From: an uncultured Lachnospiraceae bacterium
GTDB taxonomy: Bacteria > Bacillota > Clostridia > Lachnospirales > Lachnospiraceae
NCBI GenBank assembly: GCA_900551115.1
Contig: URUY01000033.1
Span: forward strand, 1 to 31,196
Direction of reading: 5' to 3'
Length of the DNA stretch: 31,196 bases
Part shown: positions 1 to 7,640 of the stretch, piece after piece
How the letters are laid out: the number at the start of each line of letters is the position of its first letter
Numbering within the stretch: position 1 is the first letter of the stretch
Notes under the pieces: generated by a model
What the model was told of the DNA's origin: nothing
What the model saw: only the letters and a program-made list of their open reading frames with translations
The model's database searches: none
Translations under genes and position numbers: made by a program

Positions 1-66
1 TATGGCGTTATTAATATGATAAAATTCCATTAAACTTAGCTATCGACTAAGGAGGGAGGAAATTTT

Positions 67-663
67 ATGGATGTTTTGTGGCAGCCTGCTGATGAGAAGA
101 TGAGTACTTATATAAGGGAAAAAGAAAGAAAGCGGTTTTGGTCTGGTGTTATAGGCGTTGTAACCATTAGTACAATTACGCTGATATTCTGTGAAATCTT
201 TCTTTTAACGTGTGGAGTTGATGAATGGAATGAATTGCAGGAGCTGAAAAGCACATCGGAGTCTGCGAAAGATATTGCTCTGGAACGTAGTATGCTTGAA
301 GAGAAAATTACAGAGAGAAAAGGGATTATGATGCTGGGTATCGGTATCTATCTGACGATACTGGCTGTCTATTTACTGTGGCACGGCAGCAGCTATCAGT
401 TATATAAAACCCAAAAAATTTATTATTGCTGCGGAAAATGTGTAGGAAAAGAAAAACGGAGTACTAAATATACAAAGAGCTATAAGGTTGTGTGTATACC
501 GGACGGAAGCGGGAAAGAGGAAGAGATAAAAGTAGACAGCAGCGAATATTATCAAATTAATAATGGAAATCGTGTTTTGATGATTGTGTTCGCTGATGGG
601 AGTACTCGTATAGAAAATGTATATCCATTGTCCGAGTTTTGGCCGGAGGAGAGAAGCGTATAA
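67..663 (+). CDS. Two-helix membrane protein, unknown function
   Basis: I do not recognise this 198-residue protein. It has two hydrophobic segments (about residues 25-49 and 87-105) separated by a charged, probably helical stretch rich in Glu/Lys/Ser. After the second helix comes a 90-residue hydrophilic domain starting with a CCGKC motif near residue 118 and ending in alternating beta-like sequence. The likely topology is both ends cytoplasmic with the charged loop outside, by the positive-inside rule (KERKR before helix 1). The start is supported by a strong AGGAGGGAGG Shine-Dalgarno tract ending about 8 nt before the ATG. A 126-bp gap with its own promoter separates it from the next gene, so it is probably not co-transcribed with it. 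Confidence 0.75.
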   Translation: MDVLWQPADEKMSTYIREKERKRFWSGVIGVVTISTITLIFCEIFLLTCGVDEWNELQELKSTSESAKDIALERSMLEEKITERKGIMMLGIGIYLTILAVYLLWHGSSYQLYKTQKIYYCCGKCVGKEKRSTKYTKSYKVVCIPDGSGKEEEIKVDSSEYYQINNGNRVLMIVFADGSTRIENVYPLSEFWPEERSV

Positions 664-723
664 TTTGAATCGTTTTTTGCCTGCATTTTTGCTGAAAAAG
701 GTTTAGGCACAAGCATTTTTCCC

Positions 724-752
724 TTGTATGAGACGGGTGAAGAAAGTATAAT
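724..752 (+). promoter_or_regulatory. Sigma-A type promoter
   Basis: TTGTAT (724-729) and a perfect TATAAT (747-752) are separated by 17 nt, 38 nt upstream of the Cys-rich small gene. It would drive that gene and the serine hydrolase that follows without a gap. Confidence 0.6.
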
Positions 753-789
753 AGGGAAGGACAAACAATACTTCGGTTAAGAGGAAAAA

Positions 790-1059
790 ATGGCAAAAAA
801 CAAAAGGATGATAGAAGGACAACTGAATCTGTTTGATTTATTTTCGGGAGAACCCAAGGGCTTTTTGGAATGCAGGGACTGCTGGTGTATGGACTGCAAA
901 CACAATGCGGCAAACGAGGCTCTGCCAAGGGATATCTGCGGTACCATGCGCGCCTGTCCTGCCTGTGATTTTTGTGTGCAGGAAGGCAGCCCAGAGGTCT
1001 GTATCATTGGCTCTGCAAAGGAAGGCTGCAGTGTCAGGGCAGCAGAGGAAGGCATTTAG
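790..1059 (+). CDS. Cys-rich small protein (metal-binding-like)
   Basis: This 89-residue protein has ten or so cysteines grouped as CRDCWCMDC (about residues 28-36) and, further on, C-x5-CPACDFC and single Cys residues. The arrangement suggests binding of zinc or an iron-sulfur cluster, but I cannot assign a family. The N-terminal stretch with QLNLFDLFSG resembles a short binding peptide more than a folded domain. The start ATG follows AGAGG with 6 nt spacing. Its stop codon TAG lies within the Shine-Dalgarno tract (TAGGAGG) of the downstream serine hydrolase gene, so the two are probably translationally coupled. Confidence 0.7.
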   Translation: MAKNKRMIEGQLNLFDLFSGEPKGFLECRDCWCMDCKHNAANEALPRDICGTMRACPACDFCVQEGSPEVCIIGSAKEGCSVRAAEEGI

Positions 1060-1072
1060 GAGGAAAAAGGCT

Positions 1073-2248
1073 GTGTTTGATTATAAAGAAATCATGAATA
1101 ATATCGTAAAAAGAGGGATTGAAAAAGGAAATATTGTGGGAGCCAATGTGCTGTTACTGCAGCATGGAAGAGAGCTTTACAGCTCCTGTCAGGGTTATGC
1201 GGACAGGGAAGCAGGAATACCCATGACGAGAGATACTATTTTCAGAATGTTTTCCATGACAAAGCCGGTTACGGCAGTGGCAGTTCTGATGCTGGCGGAG
1301 AGAGGAAAGCTTGATTTGTGGGATAAGGTATCCATGTATATCCCTGAATTTGCGCATATGCAGGTGATGGAAGAGGACGGCAGTCTGAAAGAGACTGAAC
1401 GTGAAATCAATATATGGCACCTGCTTACGATGACTTCCGGTCTTACTTATCCTGATATGGGCTGTGAGCCGGGGCGGCGGATGGACGCCCTTTTTAAGGA
1501 AATTGAAGCGGGGCTTTCAGCGGGCCGTCCTACGGATACGTTGGGCTACTGTCGCAGGATTGCTTCCGTACCGCTGTGCTTTCATCCGGGAGAAAAGTGG
1601 AGATACGGCCTTTCTGCTGATATTCTGGGAGGTATTGTGGAAGTGGTATCGGGACAGACCTTTGGACAGTTTTTGGAAAAAGAGATTTTTGAGCCGCTGG
1701 GCATGAAGGATACCGGCTTTGTGGTACCCAAGGAGAAACGCCACCGCTTTGCGGCAAATTATAAATGGAGCGATGAGACACAGAGATTAGAGCCTTTCCG
1801 TGCCAATCATCTTGGTTTGGAAGGCTATGGCGAGGATGTGACCTTTGAGTCCGGCGGAGCGGGGCTGGTGTCTACCATTGATGATTACAGCCGTTTTGCA
1901 AGAATGCTGCTGCATGGCGGTACTTTCAATAATGTAAGGATATTGGGCAGAAAGACAGTGGAGCTGATGACTACGCCCCACTTAAATGAGCAGCAGATGA
2001 AGGATTTTAACTGGGACAGCCTGTGGGGACACAATTATGGCTGCCTTACCAGAATTATGTTAAATCCGGGCGAAGCAGGCAGTAATGCCAGTGTCGGTGA
2101 ATATGGCTGGGACGGATGGACAGGCAATTATATTACCATGGATCCTTCCGAGGATATGACCTTGCTTTATTTTATCCAGAAGTGTGATGCAGGAACCACG
2201 GAAGAGGTACGAAAGCTGCGTATGACGGCATATGCAGCGCTGGATTAG
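1073..2248 (+). CDS. Serine hydrolase, class C beta-lactamase/esterase fold
   Basis: This 391-residue protein belongs to the beta-lactamase (AmpC/EstB/DD-peptidase) superfamily. The SxxK nucleophile motif is SMTK at Ser61/Lys64, and the second motif is the Tyr-containing RYGLS around Tyr178. A late Gly-rich motif WDGWTGN takes the place of the K-T-G triad, as in esterase-like members. The open frame extends upstream to 833 through the Cys-rich gene, but GTG at 1073 is the better start because AGGAGG (1058-1064) sits about 8 nt before it. No signal peptide is visible, so the enzyme is probably cytoplasmic and its substrate (ester, amide or beta-lactam-like) is unknown. True beta-lactamase activity is unlikely given the missing KTG and export signal. 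Confidence 0.85.
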   Translation: MFDYKEIMNNIVKRGIEKGNIVGANVLLLQHGRELYSSCQGYADREAGIPMTRDTIFRMFSMTKPVTAVAVLMLAERGKLDLWDKVSMYIPEFAHMQVMEEDGSLKETEREINIWHLLTMTSGLTYPDMGCEPGRRMDALFKEIEAGLSAGRPTDTLGYCRRIASVPLCFHPGEKWRYGLSADILGGIVEVVSGQTFGQFLEKEIFEPLGMKDTGFVVPKEKRHRFAANYKWSDETQRLEPFRANHLGLEGYGEDVTFESGGAGLVSTIDDYSRFARMLLHGGTFNNVRILGRKTVELMTTPHLNEQQMKDFNWDSLWGHNYGCLTRIMLNPGEAGSNASVGEYGWDGWTGNYITMDPSEDMTLLYFIQKCDAGTTEEVRKLRMTAYAALD

Positions 2249-2298
2249 GGGCTTTTGCCCTTTATCCGGTAAAAAGCTAAGATAAGGAAGGCAGCAAT

Positions 2299-2916
2299 GT
2301 GAATATTCTGACGGTAGATAACATTACGAAAGCATACGGAGAGAGGAAACTGTTCGACAGTGCCTCTTTTTTCTTGCAGGAGGGAGAAAAGGCGGGCATT
2401 ATCGGTATTAACGGCACCGGCAAATCTACGCTGTTAAAGATTATAGCGGGTCTGGAGGAGCCGGATGAGGGTAATATTATCCGGGCGGCTCATACGGTGG
2501 TAAGCTTTCTGCCCCAGCATCCGGTATTTGATCCTGAGGATACTGTTTTGGAGGCTGTGTTAAAACAGGAAAAGAGCAAAAAGGGACAATCAGACAATGG
2601 TACGGCAGGAAGCAGTGAAGCATTTGGTATGGCAGGAAACGGAGAAGCATTCGGTGCGGCAGGTTTTAATATGGAAAATGAAGCCAAAAGCATGATGACA
2701 AAGCTGGGGATTTTTGACTTTACGGAAAAGTGCGGGTATTTGTCCGGCGGTCAGAAAAAGAGACTGGCACTGATAAGGGCATTGTTTGCTCCGGCAGATA
2801 TCCTGATTTTGGACGAAAACTATAGTACCTTATCAGATGTGTATAGCGTGTATTGTGTACCAGAAAGAGCAGTGAAAAGAACAGTATACACAAAATTAAA
2901 TAGAAAGTGTGCATAG
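2299..2916 (+). pseudogene. ABC-F ATPase, 5' fragment (cut at first Walker B)
   Basis: This is the first ABC domain of a Uup/YdiF-like ABC-F protein. It has an intact Walker A (GINGTGKST), a signature motif (LSGGQKKR) and the start of Walker B (ADILILDE). After Asp172-Glu173 the homology stops abruptly: the expected PTNHLD is replaced by about 33 unrelated residues ending at a TAG. The missing continuation, starting at DEPTNDLD, is found almost 10 kb downstream at 12777. The start is GTG at 2299 with GGAAGG 8 nt upstream. Compared with the intact homologue at 2988, it has a low-complexity insertion after the Q-loop region. The fragment could still make a one-domain ATPase stub, but a full ABC-F function is lost. 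Confidence 0.9.
2605..2664 (+). repeat. 27-bp in-frame tandem repeat (~2.2 copies)
   Basis: Two 27-bp units (2605-2631 and 2632-2658), plus the start of a third, encode AG-S/N-x-x-EAFGx within the first ABC domain of the disrupted ABC-F gene. The intact homologue at 2988 lacks this segment. It looks like a slippage expansion of a surface loop. Confidence 0.7.
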
Positions 2917-2917
2917 T

Positions 2918-2945
2918 GTAGTCAAAAGGGATGACTACTTTTTTT
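2918..2945 (+). terminator. Intrinsic terminator at the left end of the element
   Basis: A 7-bp stem GTAGTCA/TGACTAC with a 7-nt loop is followed directly by seven T. It follows the stop of the truncated ABC-F frame and precedes a TATAAT box (2954-2959) for the element's own ABC-F gene, so it should insulate the element from host transcription. Confidence 0.8.
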
Positions 2946-2987
2946 ATTTGAGATATAATACAGGAAAATGAGAAGAGAGAGAATAAC

Positions 2988-4838
2988 ATGAATTTGATTA
3001 ATATAGAAAATCTGACAAAAACATACACAGAAAGAAAACTATTTGATAAGGCTTCTTTTTCATTGCAGGAAGGTGAGAAAGTCGGTGTCATAGGAATCAA
3101 TGGAACAGGAAAAACCACACTTCTGCGAATGATTATGGGAGAGGAAGAAACAGATGACGGAACTGTTACAAGGGCAAACCATGTGGTACTTCGCTATCTG
3201 CCGCAGCACCCGGAATTTGCTCCGAACAAATCCAGCCTGGAGTGTGTATTAGAGGGGAATGTAACAGATGAAAATCGTTGGTTAATAGAAAGTGATGCAA
3301 AGGCAATGATGACTCGCCTCGGAATTAAAGATTTCATGCAACCGGCTGGTCAGTTATCTGGAGGACAGAGAAAACGACTGGCACTCATTTCGGTACTACT
3401 ATCCCCGGCAGATATTCTTTTGCTTGATGAGCCTACAAACCATCTTGATAATGAAATGGCAGATTGGCTGGAAGACTATCTGAAAAAATGGAGAGGGGCG
3501 CTTATCATGGTAACCCATGACCGTTACTTTTTAGATAGCGTGACGAACCGAATTATTGAAATTGATAAAGGCCAAATATATAGTTACCAAACAAATTATT
3601 CAGGATACTTGGAATTGAAAACGGAACGTCAGGAAATGGAGTTGGCAAGTGAAAGAAAACGTCAGTCCATACTCCGTGTAGAACTGGAATGGATACGCAG
3701 AGGAGCCAGAGCGCGTTCTACAAAGCAGAAAGCACATATTCAACGATATGAGGAGCTAAGAGATCGTCAGGCACCAGTGCAGGATTCACAAGTGGAATTG
3801 AGTTCTATCTCTACAAGACTTGGAAGAACTACAGTAGAGCTGGAACATATCTGCAAGGCATACGGGGAGAAAAAACTGATAGATGATTTTTCCTATATCT
3901 TTTTGAAAGGTGACAGAGTTGGTTTTGTCGGCCCGAATGGTTGTGGAAAATCCACGCTGATGAAAATTATTGCAGGTATGATACCACCAGACTCCGGACA
4001 GGTCATCATTGGTCAGACTGTGAAGATGGGATATTATGCACAGGAAATCGCTTCGGAAAAGAACAATGATGAAAAAGAAATTGACTTATCCTATATGGAC
4101 CCGGAACAGAGAGTGATTGATTATGTGAAGGATACCGCAGAATATATTCAGACCACCGAGGGAAGTATCTCTGCATCAGCTATGCTGGAAAGATTTCTAT
4201 TTCCTCCGGAAAAGCAGTATAGTCCGATTGGAAAATTGTCTGGCGGCGAAAAGAAGCGATTAAACCTGCTTCGTGTACTAGCCACTTCACCTAACTACAT
4301 TCTGTTGGATGAGCCTTCCAACAACCTTGACATAGCCACCTTAACCATATTGGAGGATTACCTGGATCGCTATGAAGGAATTGTGGTTACGGTGTCCCAT
4401 GATCGATATTTTCTTGACAGAACCATGAAACGCATTTTTTCTTTTGAGGAAGACGGAAAGCTGAGACGATATGAGGGTGGTTATACGGATTATTCCTTGA
4501 GAAAACAGGCAGAGAAAGCGGAACAGGAGGAAGAGCAGGCAAAAAGCGCAGCCAAGACGAATACGCAGCAGACACAGAAAGGACAACGCACTCGTGGTCC
4601 ACAGAAGTTAAAATTTACCTATCAGGAACAGAAGGATTATGAAACCATTGAAAGTGATATTGCTACACTGGAGGAGAAAATAGAAAAGTTGGAAAGTGAA
4701 ATGGCTGCAGTATCAACAGACTTTGTAAAACTGAATCAGATAATAGCTGACAAAGAAGCGGCAGAGAGTCTACTGGAAGAAAAGATGGATAGGTGGATGT
4801 ACTTAGAAGAATTAGCCGCAAGAATTGCAGAGCAGTAG
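2988..4838 (+). CDS. ABC-F family ATPase (Uup/YdiF-like), element-borne
   Basis: This intact 616-residue ABC-F protein is a cytosolic, non-transporter ATPase of the type that acts on ribosomes. Domain 1 has Walker A GINGTGKTT (Lys42), signature LSGGQRKR and Walker B ending LLLDEP (Asp147). The inter-domain linker contains the basic ELEWIRRGARARSTKQKA segment that in this family contacts tRNA/rRNA. Domain 2 has GPNGCGKST (about 317-325), LSGGEKKR and LLDEPSNNLD (Asp441), followed by a charged linker and a C-terminal coiled coil (about 530-616). It closely matches both halves of the host gene it replaces. The linker has no long extension of the kind seen in antibiotic-resistance ABC-F proteins, so a housekeeping-like role is more likely than resistance. 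Its own TATAAT lies at 2954-2959, and a GAGAGAG site precedes the ATG. Both Walker B aspartates use GAT, not GAC. Confidence 0.93.
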   Translation: MNLINIENLTKTYTERKLFDKASFSLQEGEKVGVIGINGTGKTTLLRMIMGEEETDDGTVTRANHVVLRYLPQHPEFAPNKSSLECVLEGNVTDENRWLIESDAKAMMTRLGIKDFMQPAGQLSGGQRKRLALISVLLSPADILLLDEPTNHLDNEMADWLEDYLKKWRGALIMVTHDRYFLDSVTNRIIEIDKGQIYSYQTNYSGYLELKTERQEMELASERKRQSILRVELEWIRRGARARSTKQKAHIQRYEELRDRQAPVQDSQVELSSISTRLGRTTVELEHICKAYGEKKLIDDFSYIFLKGDRVGFVGPNGCGKSTLMKIIAGMIPPDSGQVIIGQTVKMGYYAQEIASEKNNDEKEIDLSYMDPEQRVIDYVKDTAEYIQTTEGSISASAMLERFLFPPEKQYSPIGKLSGGEKKRLNLLRVLATSPNYILLDEPSNNLDIATLTILEDYLDRYEGIVVTVSHDRYFLDRTMKRIFSFEEDGKLRRYEGGYTDYSLRKQAEKAEQEEEQAKSAAKTNTQQTQKGQRTRGPQKLKFTYQEQKDYETIESDIATLEEKIEKLESEMAAVSTDFVKLNQIIADKEAAESLLEEKMDRWMYLEELAARIAEQ

Positions 4839-4848
4839 AGAGTAAAGA

Positions 4849-4880
4849 ACGGGATTGTCGGGAAATGACAGTCCTGTTTT
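4849..4880 (+). terminator. Intrinsic terminator after the element ABC-F gene
   Basis: An 11-bp stem (4849-4859 with 4867-4877, two G-T pairs) and 7-nt loop end in a TTTT tract, 11 nt after the ABC-F stop codon. Confidence 0.8.
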
Positions 4881-4978
4881 ACTGTTGGTATAAAAGTTGG
4901 GCATTTGCAAGATTAAGGGGACTGTTTTTTTATAAGAGGAAATGTTATAATTAATATGATTATACTGGTGAGAATTAC

Positions 4979-5887
4979 TTGAATGGATTGTATAAAAGGG
5001 AATGGGGAATACGGAAAATGGATAACTATGAATTGTTACGGAATAAAGATATCATTTCCATTTTAGATGGGGATGTTACAATAGAGGAAAAAGAAAATTA
5101 TACTGTTAAGATGCCGTATCTTTCGGGACCGAAGTTGGTTGAAATTTGCAATATATTTGGACTGACCAGAAAATATGGAAGTGAAAGCAGATGGGTGTAT
5201 TTGGATGAATTGCTGGAATATGCCATTGCTAATAATAGATGCGATGAATTATTGCGTTATCTGTTTGACAGAGATAAGTTTAGGGATTTTTTGAAACTGA
5301 AAACACCAGAAGATATTAGTCATGCCTACGAATACACATTGCAGGCGGTTATAAATAGAATAAATGTTGCATTATATTTGGGTTGGCATGAACTACAATG
5401 TATTCAGGGGCATTATTATGTTGTTAAAGTTGGGAAGAAGCCGGTCATCGAAGCAACGAATATTAAGTTGATAAATTTGTCTTATGTTCAAGGATTGCGG
5501 GAAAGATGTACAGAAGACTTTGTCAGTGGAAATTATGATAGTGTGATAACCAAGTCTAGGACAATGATAGAAGAGGTCTTGATTTTCATATTAGAGAGTA
5601 ACAAGGTTCCGGTGGAAACGAAAGGGGATTTAAATCGGATATATAACCAAGTAAAAGGAATATATAATATGAGACAAGATAAAGGCTAAGATGGAAGAGT
5701 AAATAGTTTACTCGGCGGGTTAGAGAAAATTGTTCAATCTGTAGCGGAGATGCGAAATATTAATAGTGATTCACACGGAGTTGGACGCAACAGAATAGCA
5801 ATAAAAGAGTCTGAAACGCGATTGGTTATGAATAGTGCAGTCACATTTTCAAAGTATATATTGGATATTTATAAAAATCATAAGTAG
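4979..5887 (+). pseudogene. Abi-C domain abortive-infection protein, in-frame stop
   Basis: The reading frame runs 236 codons from TTG 4979 (or ATG 5018) to a TAA at 5687-5689. It then continues in the same frame without another stop for 65 codons to TAG 5885-5887. The downstream part contains MRNINSDSHGVG, the signature of the abortive-infection C-terminal domain (Abi-C), and it directly extends the predicted helix TMIEEVLIFILE that opens this domain. The single TAA therefore most likely is a nonsense mutation in a ~302-residue protein. Proteins of this type are small phage-defence or stress factors of unknown mechanism. TATAAT at 4946-4951 could be the promoter. Readthrough or a sequencing error would restore it; as written the protein lacks its conserved motif. 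Confidence 0.8.
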
Positions 5888-5914
5888 TTAAATGTAAAAG
5901 GTAGGTAGAGGAGT

Positions 5915-7453
5915 ATGCGGATTGAGGATATTCAGAGAATGGCTCATGACATTCTTGAAAAGGGCAGCATAGAAAATGATTATATAGAATATAAAAAGTC
6001 TGCTACTTTTAAAAATAAGATTTTAAAGACAGTATGTGCATTTGCTAATAATTATATGAATAGGGAAATTGGTTTGCTGTTTATTGGAATAGAGGAAGTA
6101 GATGATCCGAAGACGGGAGAAAAAGCTATTCCGAAAAGACCTATTTATGGTTTAGAAGAGTCACTGATAGAAAGTACAGAAAATTCGTTGAAACAATTAT
6201 TGGCGAATATTCATCCCAAGGTAAGTTACCATCTGGTTCCAGATATTATTGATGATAGAAACTATATTATCGTAGCAGTAGAGCCGGGAACTTCCGGTCC
6301 TTATCAGACAAGTGATAAGGCAGAAAGTGACAAAGATATTTCATTAAAAGCAGGCAGATACATCAGAGTAAAAAGAGATAGTCGTTTGCCAAACTTTAAA
6401 GAGGAATATGAATTACTGCGTAAATTTGCACATGATGTATTCAGTTCCAATTTGAATGAGACAGCAATTTTGGATGATTTGAGTTACGAATATATGAAAG
6501 AGTACCTGATTGCTACAAATGCTAGAGAAGATATCAGAAATCAGTCAAAACTGGATATGGCAAAGAGTATGGGCTTAATCAGTGAGAGTGAATATGGTGG
6601 ATATCGTGCGAAAAATTTTGCAGTATTAATGTTTGCGGAGAAGCCCGATAAATTTATTCCTTATGCTCACGTGGAAATAATTAGGGAAGCTGTTGGAACT
6701 GATAAAATGGAAGCTAAGGTATTTGATGGTCCGATTTGGGTACAGGCAAAGCAGGTTAGCCGGTATTTTAAGGATAACATTATGGCTTCCTACACCGTCA
6801 GAGATAGTGAGACAATAGAGCATCGAATCGTTTATAACTGGCCATTGACGGTTTTTGAAGAGTTGGCTACAAATTGTATTTTGCATAAACAGTATGAATC
6901 ACCTAATTATATCGGTATTTATATTTATAATGACAGAATAACGTTTGTGAATCATAATCGTCCTGTGCCTCCTGTTACAATCGAGGCAATGAATAAAGAA
7001 ACCAGATTTGATGACCGTCAATATTTGAATCCGGAATTAAAAGAAATGTTTTTTGCATTGGATTTGATAGAGTCATATGGTTCGGGAATTCGACGCGCGA
7101 AGGATGCATTAAAAGAGAATCATTCATCGGAATTGCAGTTTTTGCCGGATAACGATACCGATGATTATACAATGGCGGTTGTCATGATTAATGAAGAATT
7201 TGCTGCCATCCGTGAGGAAGAACAGAAGAGTTCGGATGTCACCAAAGAAATTACCAAAGAAATTACTAAAGAAATTACCAAAGAAATTAAGAAATTGATG
7301 CGTGAAAATCCGACAATTAATGCGAATGAAATAGCGGAGATACTGAATGTGAAAGCAGAGGCAGTACGCTATCGCATCAAATTGATGAAGAAATCAGGAG
7401 AGATTACAAGAAGAGGTGCTACTAAAGCCGGTGAATGGGAAGTAATTGAGTAA
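5915..7453 (+). CDS. AlbA_2/Schlafen-type ATP-binding protein with winged helix
   Basis: This 512-residue protein has an N-terminal AlbA_2 (Schlafen AlbA_2-like, nucleic-acid-binding) domain at about residues 15-170, recognisable from DYIEYKKSA, LKTVCAFANN and GLLFIGIEE. A GHKL-type ATPase-like region (HATPase_c_4) at about 310-420 shows the N-box-like ELATNCILHKQY and a later YGSGIRRA. The C-terminal 65 residues form a winged helix (ANEIAEILNVKAEAVRYRIK). Four TKEI repeats link the last two parts. Such proteins are usually annotated as putative transcriptional regulators or RecG-like helicases, but helicase motifs are absent here. It starts 27 nt after the true end of the Abi-C frame, with GAGGAG just before the ATG, so the two probably share a transcript. 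A role in regulating the defence genes nearby is plausible but not shown. Confidence 0.85.
   Translation: MRIEDIQRMAHDILEKGSIENDYIEYKKSATFKNKILKTVCAFANNYMNREIGLLFIGIEEVDDPKTGEKAIPKRPIYGLEESLIESTENSLKQLLANIHPKVSYHLVPDIIDDRNYIIVAVEPGTSGPYQTSDKAESDKDISLKAGRYIRVKRDSRLPNFKEEYELLRKFAHDVFSSNLNETAILDDLSYEYMKEYLIATNAREDIRNQSKLDMAKSMGLISESEYGGYRAKNFAVLMFAEKPDKFIPYAHVEIIREAVGTDKMEAKVFDGPIWVQAKQVSRYFKDNIMASYTVRDSETIEHRIVYNWPLTVFEELATNCILHKQYESPNYIGIYIYNDRITFVNHNRPVPPVTIEAMNKETRFDDRQYLNPELKEMFFALDLIESYGSGIRRAKDALKENHSSELQFLPDNDTDDYTMAVVMINEEFAAIREEEQKSSDVTKEITKEITKEITKEIKKLMRENPTINANEIAEILNVKAEAVRYRIKLMKKSGEITRRGATKAGEWEVIE
7241..7288 (+). repeat. 12-bp in-frame tandem repeat, 4 copies (TKEI)
   Basis: Four units of ACCAAAGAAATT (third copy ACT) encode TKEI four times between the ATPase and winged-helix parts of the AlbA_2 protein. 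Similar TKEV/TKEI runs are common in this family, so it is probably a flexible or helical linker that varies in length. Confidence 0.85.
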
Positions 7454-7640
7454 AACATAAAAAATTGTAATCGAAATATAACGGATATGTATCTGTTTTG
7501 CATTTATGAATGAGGAGAAAGGGGCAAGAAGGGTTGAGTTTAATAATGATGTAGAGATTGGTTTCAATTGTCGTTGAAGGTGAAAAGTTTATAAATAAAA
7601 TTTAATTGGTATAAAATTAGAAAACCAAGAAAGGAAAAAG

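Noticed and set aside
833..1072. N-terminal extension of the serine hydrolase to 833
   Set aside because: The extension overlaps the Cys-rich gene in another frame and has no hydrolase homology, while GTG 1073 has a strong ribosome site.
2988..4838. Antibiotic-resistance ABC-F (Lsa/Vga/Msr type)
   Set aside because: The linker is of the Uup/YdiF type without the long extension of resistance proteins, and the sequence closely matches the host housekeeping-like gene it sits in.
7241..7288. Tandem repeat considered as a CRISPR-like or regulatory array
   Set aside because: Units are 12 bp, contiguous and in frame (TKEI), with no spacers; similar linkers are common in this protein family.
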